Source: Candidatus Obscuribacterales bacterium (GTDB lineage Bacteria > Cyanobacteriota > Vampirovibrionia > Obscuribacterales > Obscuribacteraceae). From it: a DNA stretch of 6,661 nt. The notes under the pieces are model-generated. The model saw nothing but the letters and a program-made list of their open reading frames with translations. It did not search any database and was not told the DNA's origin. This document shows positions 4,899-6,661 of the stretch, piece by piece (the first letter of the stretch is position 1; each line of letters begins with the position of its first letter). The stretch covers positions 1-6,661 of the forward strand of contig JAKFVJ010000208.1 in the NCBI GenBank assembly GCA_021732245.1, read 5' to 3'. The position numbers and the translations under genes were made by a program.

Positions 4899-6661
4899 CT
4901 AGAAGTCTTCGCGCACTTCATCACGTGCAATGAGAGCTTCTGTTTTTTGACAGAGGGCAACTAGAGGCTCGGGCATGCCTGGTGCTCGGATAAATTGCCG
5001 GCATAAATCAAGTGTGCGCCGCAATGCTCGTACTACATCGCCTTCATCAAACGGACTGGCATTGCGAATTTCATCCCAGGTGGCGCCTTCTGCCCACATC
5101 TGGCAGATGCCGGAAAATAGTGGGCTAAAGCTTACAGGCACTTCAATTTCAAATTCTTTTTGCAGTCGCAAAACATGCTTGGCAGTTTTGAGAATTTGCC
5201 CCAAGGCTATTTCCACTTGCGGTGAAATTGCCGCTCTATTGGATGACACTCGGTCGTCTTCCGTGACCAGAGCTGTTATTACGGCTGCCAATTCAGCAGG
5301 TGCGAGTGTTTCTAAAACACCACTCAAGGCAACTTCTGTTAAGAATAGTTCGTTCGTGCCTCTTATGGTGGCGGCCATGAGACCGAGCTGGGTGGGCGTG
5401 TCGCCCTGTATATAGCCTTCGATGCGTAAGATGTCGGCCAAGGCTTCGAAAGTTCGCCAGTAACGCCCTGATTGCCAGTGTATGCGTTTTTCAATTTGTT
5501 TGTGTCGGGCGCGTAGATGGTCAATGCGCTCGGTTTGTTTACTGCACGGTTTTTGCACTGGGCAACCATGGCAGGGCATGCCATTTGCCAGATCAAGCAT
5601 TTCCCTCATTTGTGTTTTTACTTCAGCGAGTGCAACGCCGCCTTCTTGAGCATGAGCTTTGGAAAGCCCTTTTTGAATGAGCCTCAGTTGTTTTTCTTTG
5701 GCGTGTACAGCTTCAAGGCGCTTTTTGTAGAGTGGCAAATTGCCTAATTCTTTTGGACAGAGAGGTTTAGCTAAGCTTTCTAATTCACGTTCTATCTGCA
5801 AGTTTTGCAAATAGAGAGGTTCTAATTCCTGGCTGACCATGAATTGCCCGAAGGATTTTTCAATAAGCTCCTGGGCTTCTTCGATGCTATGTCTTTGCAG
5901 TAAATTGAGAATCATGCCATATGAAGGCGTGAATCGACTGGACAATGGATCAGCTGGTGCCTGCGCTAATTTGCCGGCATCTTCTACTGGTTCAAATGGA
6001 TGGTGTAAGACGACAACATGTCCTACTTCGTCCATTCCGCGCCTGCCGGCACGTCCGGACATTTGCAGGAATTCGCTAGCGGTTAGCTGTCTATGTCCTT
6101 CATCGGCACGTTTGGAAATTGAGCTGATGATGGTTGTTCTTGCAGGCATGTTAATGCCTGCAGCCAGAGTTTCTGTAGCAAAGACTACTTTCAAAAGACC
6201 TTTTTGAAATAGTTTTTCCACCATTGCTTTCCATGACGGCAACATGCCTGCATGGTGAACGGACATACCCTCAAATAGATAGGGTAAGTGCGGATGGTTT
6301 TTTAAGTTTGGGTTATCACCGACGAAGTGGTCAACTTGTTTCTTGAGTTCCTCTTCTTCTTCATGACTTAAAAGAGGAATTCCGCGTGCTTTGAGCATGG
6401 ACTCTTCACAGCCGCGTCTGGAAAATAGGAAATAAATAGCCGGCAGCATATTGCGTGAAGCCATTGTCGCCAGAATATCGCCCGGGCGCGGGGACATGCT
6501 GGCTATGATGCTTCGACGATTGCCTTTAAATGTCTTTTTGCTGCGGCCAAAGTGTTCTTTAAGGCTTTTGTTTGTGCCTTGCCCGGGGGTAAGCAAAGGG
6601 TAAAGATGGCGAGCGCCGAAGTAGTAAAAACGCAACGGCACGGGACGAAAGCTGGAAGCTG
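4899..6661 (-). CDS. Ski2/Mtr4-like DEAD/DEAH-box helicase with DSHCT domain, 5'-truncated
   Basis: The frame is still open at the right edge (last residues ASSFRPVPLRFYYF), so the Walker A and DExH motifs lie outside the window; a GTG at 6641 is internal and not a start. The 586 residues seen contain the second RecA domain: motif IV region AIYFLFSRRGCEES (about 75-87), HHAGMLP (135-141), motif V ATETLAAGINMPART (161-175) and motif VI QMSGRAGRRG (199-208). A linker with predicted helices follows, a Cys cluster CHGCPVQKPC (Cys363, 366, 372), and a C-terminal DSHCT-like domain (about 407-575). The family are ATP-driven 3'-5' RNA (or DNA) helicases related to Ski2, Mtr4 and actinobacterial HelY; the bacterial function is poorly defined and probably in RNA metabolism. 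It converges on cmk with one base between the TAG stops. Confidence 0.93.
   Translation of the reverse strand, partial: ASSFRPVPLRFYYFGARHLYPLLTPGQGTNKSLKEHFGRSKKTFKGNRRSIIASMSPRPGDILATMASRNMLPAIYFLFSRRGCEESMLKARGIPLLSHEEEEELKKQVDHFVGDNPNLKNHPHLPYLFEGMSVHHAGMLPSWKAMVEKLFQKGLLKVVFATETLAAGINMPARTTIISSISKRADEGHRQLTASEFLQMSGRAGRRGMDEVGHVVVLHHPFEPVEDAGKLAQAPADPLSSRFTPSYGMILNLLQRHSIEEAQELIEKSFGQFMVSQELEPLYLQNLQIERELESLAKPLCPKELGNLPLYKKRLEAVHAKEKQLRLIQKGLSKAHAQEGGVALAEVKTQMREMLDLANGMPCHGCPVQKPCSKQTERIDHLRARHKQIEKRIHWQSGRYWRTFEALADILRIEGYIQGDTPTQLGLMAATIRGTNELFLTEVALSGVLETLAPAELAAVITALVTEDDRVSSNRAAISPQVEIALGQILKTAKHVLRLQKEFEIEVPVSFSPLFSGICQMWAEGATWDEIRNASPFDEGDVVRALRRTLDLCRQFIRAPGMPEPLVALCQKTEALIARDEVREDF

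Noticed and set aside
4975..5415. 146-codon plus-strand frame opposite the helicase
   Set aside because: Shadow of the helicase coding sequence with Ser/Arg-rich translation, no ribosome binding site and no recognisable motif.
6639..6641. GTG at 6641 as start of the helicase
   Set aside because: The frame stays open upstream to the window edge with family-like sequence, and the ATP-binding half of the helicase would be missing.

Overview
The window comes from a bacterial chromosome of fairly balanced base composition with closely packed genes. No mobile element, CRISPR array, tRNA or rRNA is visible. The gene set (Fe/Mn superoxide dismutase, CHASE3-PAS sensor kinase, CMP kinase, Ski2/DSHCT-type helicase, bacterial SelW-like selenoprotein) does not fix the taxon. 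A non-photosynthetic relative of cyanobacteria is a low-confidence guess, based mainly on the helicase type and general protein flavour.

Layout. Positions 1-500 hold no credible gene: there are several hairpins, a perfect 14-nt tandem duplication and a good intrinsic terminator (373-403), followed by the probable control region of sod. A superoxide dismutase gene (515-1129, +) then converges on a membrane-bound sensor histidine kinase (1198-2976, -), with a strong hairpin between them. A divergent intergenic region of about 200 nt precedes a rightward three-gene cluster: an unrecognised HTH plus coiled-coil protein with a WWKRLF tail (3186-3842), a SelW-like protein (3869-4204) and cytidylate kinase cmk (4211-4897). 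The cluster converges, with one base between stop codons, on a DEAD/DEAH Ski2-like helicase with a DSHCT domain (4899 to beyond 6661, -), whose N-terminal part lies outside the window.

Main discovery. Read conventionally, the SelW-like gene looks like an 88-codon fragment starting at TTG 3938. In fact the frame is open upstream through one TGA codon (3911-3913) to an ATG at 3869 with a good Shine-Dalgarno. The product reads ...VITYCGA-U-GYRQRA..., the CxxU redox motif of SelW/Rdx-family selenoproteins. Just 3' of the TGA lies a 7-bp hairpin with an AGGUU apical loop, matching the form of a bacterial SECIS element. No other gene in the window contains an in-frame TGA, so this is a site-specific recoding signal rather than a reassigned code. 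The host would need SelA, SelB, SelC and SelD, none of which is in the window.

How the genes relate. Two redox or stress functions (superoxide dismutase and the SelW-like protein) lie in the same neighbourhood but on separate transcription units. The selenoprotein and cmk are six nucleotides apart and probably co-transcribed, which places an essential nucleotide-metabolism gene immediately behind a selenium-dependent recoding event.
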